A program made the position numbers and the translations under genes. A stretch of 64,000 bases of DNA from positions 6,297,501 through 6,361,500 of the forward strand of contig CAXIWW010000817.1 of assembly GCA_964036315.1 (NCBI GenBank), given 5' to 3'. The DNA comes from Acanthosepion esculentum (lineage: Eukaryota; Mollusca; Cephalopoda; Sepiida; Sepiidae). Every line of letters starts with the position of its first letter. The stretch's first letter is position 1. This document shows, piece after piece, positions 60,765-64,000 of this stretch. The notes below the pieces were generated by a model. It worked only from the letters and a program-made list of their open reading frames with translations. It was not told the origin of the DNA and did not search any database.

Positions 60765-63700
60765 CCCCACCCAGAAGACAGTCCCAGAAAGTCCCACTCA
60801 GACGACCCCCAGTCCCAGAAAGTCCCACGCAGAAGACCCCCAGTCCCAGAAAGTCCCACGCAGACGAGCCCCAGTCCCAGAAAGTCCCACGCAGACGACA
60901 CCCTACCAAGGAGACAGTCCCAGAAAGTCCCACGCAGACGACCCCCAGTCCCAGAAAAACACACTAAGACGATCACCACCCAGGAGACAGTGCCAGAAAG
61001 TCCAACTCAGACGACCCGCCACCCAGGAGACAGTCCCAGAAAGTCCAACGCAGACGGCTCCCAGTCCCAGAAAGTCCCACGCAGACGGTCCCCAGTCCCA
61101 GAAAGTCCCACGCAGACGCCCCACACCCAGGAGACAGTCACAGAAAGACCCACGCAGACGAACCCCCAGTCCCAGAAAGTCCCACGCAGACGACCCCCAG
61201 TCCGAGAAAGTCCCATGCAGATGACCCCCCCACCAAGGAGACAGACACAGATATCCCACGCAGACGACCCCCCATCCAGGAGACAGTCCCAGAAAGTCCC
61301 ATGCAGACGAACCACAATCCAAGAAATTCCCACGCAGACGACCCCAGACAGGAGACAGTCCCAGCAAGTCCCACGCAGACGACCCCCAGTCACAGAAAGT
61401 CCCACGCAGACGAACACCCACCTAGGAGACAGTCCCAGAAACTCCCACGCAGACGACCCCCCACCGAGGAGACAGTCCTAGAAAGTCCCACGCAGACGAC
61501 CCCCAGTCCCAGAAAGTCCCACGCAGACGACCCCCACACAGGAGACAGTCCCAGGAAGTCTCATTCAGACGACCCCCACCCAGGGGACTGTCCCAGAAAG
61601 TCCCACGAAGACGACCCCCCACGCATGAGACAGTCCCAGAAAGTCCAACGCAGACGAACCCCCACACAAGAGTGAGTCCCAGAAAAACCAACGCAGAGGA
61701 ACCCCAGTCCCAGAAAGTCCTACACAGACGATCCCCAGTCCTAGGAAGACCCATGCAGAAGACGCCCACCCAGGAGACAGTCCCAGAAAGTCCCACGCAG
61801 ACGGCCCCCACCCAGGAGACAGTCCCAGAGAGTCCCAAACAGACAAGCCCCCACCCAGGAGACAGTCCCAGAATGTCCCACGCAGAAGACACCCAGTCCA
61901 ATAAAGTCCCACGCAGACGACCCCCCACCCAGGAGTCAGTCCCAGAAAGTCCCACGCAGACGACCCCCAGTCCCACAAAGTCCAAAGCAGACGACCCCCC
62001 ACCCAGGAGACAGTCCCAGAATGTCCCACGTAGACGACACCCAGTCCCAGAATGTCCCACGCTGACGAACCCCAGTCCCAGAATGTCCTCCGCAGACGAC
62101 CCCATAGACCCAGAAAGTCCCACGAAGACGACCACCCCACCCAGGTGACAGTCCTAGAAAGTCCCACGCTGACGACCCCAAGCCCAGTAAGTCCCACGCA
62201 GACGACCACCCCACCCAGGTGACAGTCCCAGAAAGTCCCAAACAGACAACACCCCACCCAGGAGACAGTCACAGAATGTCCCACGCAGAAGACACCCAGT
62301 CCAATAAAGTCCCACGCAGACGTCGGCCCACCCAGGAGTCAGTCCCAGAAAGTCCCACGCAGATGACCCCTAGTCCCAGAAAGTCCCACGCAGACGACCC
62401 CCAGTCCCACAAAGTCCAAAGCAGACGACCCCCCACCCAGGAGAGAGTCCCAGAATGTCCCACGTATACGACACCCAGTCCAAGAATGTCCCACACTGAC
62501 GACCCCCAGTCCCAGAATGTCCCCCGCAGACGACCCCCTAGTCCCAGAAAGTCCCACGAAGTCGACCACCCCACCCAGGGGACAGTCCCAGAAAGTCCCA
62601 CGCTGACGACCCCCAGCCCAGTAAGTCCAACGCAGACGACCACCCCACCCAGGTGACAGTCCCAGAAAGTCCCACGCTGACTACCTCCAGTCCCAGAAAC
62701 TCCCACGCAGACGACACCCCACCCAGGAGAAAGTCCCAGAAAGACCCACGCAGACGACCCCCAGTCCCAGAAAGTCCCACGCAGACGACCCCACACCCAG
62801 GAGACAATCCCAGAATGTCACACGCAGACGACACCCAGTCCCAGAAACTCCCATGCAGACGACCCCCCACCCAGGAGGCAGACCCAGATATCCCACGCAG
62901 ACGACCCCCAGTCACAGAAAGTCCCACGCAGACGAACACCCACCCAGGAGACAGTCCAAGAAAGTCCAACGTAGACGACCCCCAGTCCCACAATGTCCAA
63001 AGCAGACGACCCCCCAACAAGGAGACAGTCCCAGAAAGTCCCACGTAGACGACCCCCAGTCACAGAATGTCCCACGCTGACGACCCCCAGTCCCAGAAAG
63101 TCCCCCGCAGACGACCCCCTAATCCCAGGAAGTCCCACGAAGACGACCCCCCAGACAGGAGACAGTCCCAGAAAGTCCCACGCAGACGACCCCCAGTCCC
63201 AGCAAGTCCCACGCAGACGACCACCTCACCCAGGTGACATTCCAAGAAAGTCCCACGCAGACTACCTCCCGTCCCAGAAAGTCCCACGCAGACGAACCCC
63301 AGTCCAAGAAAGTCTCACGCAGACCGCCCACAGTCCCAGAATCTCCCACGATGACGACCCCCCACCCAGGAGAGAGTCCCAGAAAGACCCACGCAGAAGA
63401 CCCCCAGTCCCAGAAAGTCCCACGCATACGACCCAACACCCAGGAGACAATCCCAGAAAGTCCCACGCAGACGACACCCAGTCACAGACACTCCCATGCA
63501 GAAGACCCCCCACCTAGGAGACACCCAGATATCCCAAACAGACGACCCTCAGTCACGGAAAGACCCACGCAGACGAACCCCCACCCAGGAGACAGTCCAA
63601 GAAAGTCCCACGCAGACGAGCCCCCACCCAGGAGACAGTCCCAGAAAGTCCAACGCATACGACCCCCAGTCCAAGAAAGTCCCACGCAGACGACCCCAAG

Positions 63701-64000
63701 ACAGGAGACAGTCCCAGCAAGTCCCACGCAGACGACCCCCAGTCCCAGAAAATCCCACGCAGAGGACCCCACCCAGGAGACTGTCTCAGAAAGTCCCACG
63801 CAGACGACCCGCCACCCAGGAGAGGGTCCAAGAAATTCCCACGCAGACGACCAACAGTCCCAGAAAGTCCCACGCAGACGACCCCCCACCCAGGAGACAG
63901 TCCAAGAAAGTCCCACGCAGACGACCCCCACTAGGAGAAAGTCCCACGTAGACGGCCCCAAGTCCAAGAATGTCCCACGCAGACGACCCCCAGTCCCAGA
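60765..64000 (+). repeat. Satellite D array 2, start only, cut by the window end
   Basis: D monomers begin with CCCCACCCAGAAGACAGTCC directly after satellite C and continue to the last base. Monomer variants such as CCCACGCTGACGACCCC and GACCACCCCACCCAGGTGAC recur locally near 62.0-62.7 kb at a spacing of about 0.4-0.5 kb. No long near-identical blocks like those at 27-43 kb were noticed. Its beginning does not align monomer for monomer with the beginning of D array 1. Confidence 0.94.

Noticed and set aside
1..64000. Telomere repeats, rDNA spacer, tRNA or rRNA genes
   Set aside because: No TTAGGG-type runs, no rRNA-like conserved segments and no cloverleaf candidates were seen. Every stretch can be assigned to satellites A-D.

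Overview
The whole 64 kb window is satellite DNA from a eukaryotic genome. I find no credible protein-coding gene, RNA gene or intact mobile element. Four unrelated tandem-repeat families tile it end to end. Names A-D are mine: A, a 73-bp monomer organised as a ~219-bp trimer; B, an AT-rich ~395-bp monomer; C, a 60-bp monomer; D, a C-rich, T-poor monomer of 31 bp, or 43 bp when it carries a 12-bp insert. The species cannot be named. Multi-level tandem organisation suggests centromeric, pericentromeric or other heterochromatic DNA. Frequent TG/CA replacement at CpG sites in D suggests a genome with cytosine methylation. Both points are inference.

Layout (prime = reversed orientation): A' 1-754, B 755-1121, C 1122-6350 (with a small C' island at 4210-4466), D 6351-44058, C 44059-47456, C' 47469-48171, B' 48172-49354, A 49355-55342, A' 55343-56038, B 56039-56953, C 56954-60764 (with a C' island at 58798-58981), D 60765-64000. 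Read at large scale this is A'-B-C-D-C/C'-B'-A followed by a second A'-B-C-D. It is therefore a super-unit of roughly 54-55 kb with its own inverted flanks, starting again near 55.34 kb. Three rare events support duplication over convergence: the A/B junction is shared by all three A/B borders, the C' island recurs with the same left breakpoint in both C arrays, and the 1.96-6 kb and 56.95-60 kb C arrays share an ordered series of variant monomers.

Inside the 37.7-kb D array there are further levels. These are a 334-bp higher-order unit, tandem duplications of about 0.66, 1.77 and 2.8 kb, and two adjacent 6,003-bp copies (30889-36891 and 36892-42894) that differ at only a handful of positions I could find. 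The array core (about 27-43 kb) looks recently homogenised, while its margins next to C look older. The long open frames in D and C on both strands result from repeat composition, not coding: D contains almost no T on the + strand and its consensus lacks stop codons in all six frames.

Coordinates of array edges are read by eye and are good to about 5-20 bp. Duplication offsets were measured from shared landmark variants and are exact at those landmarks.
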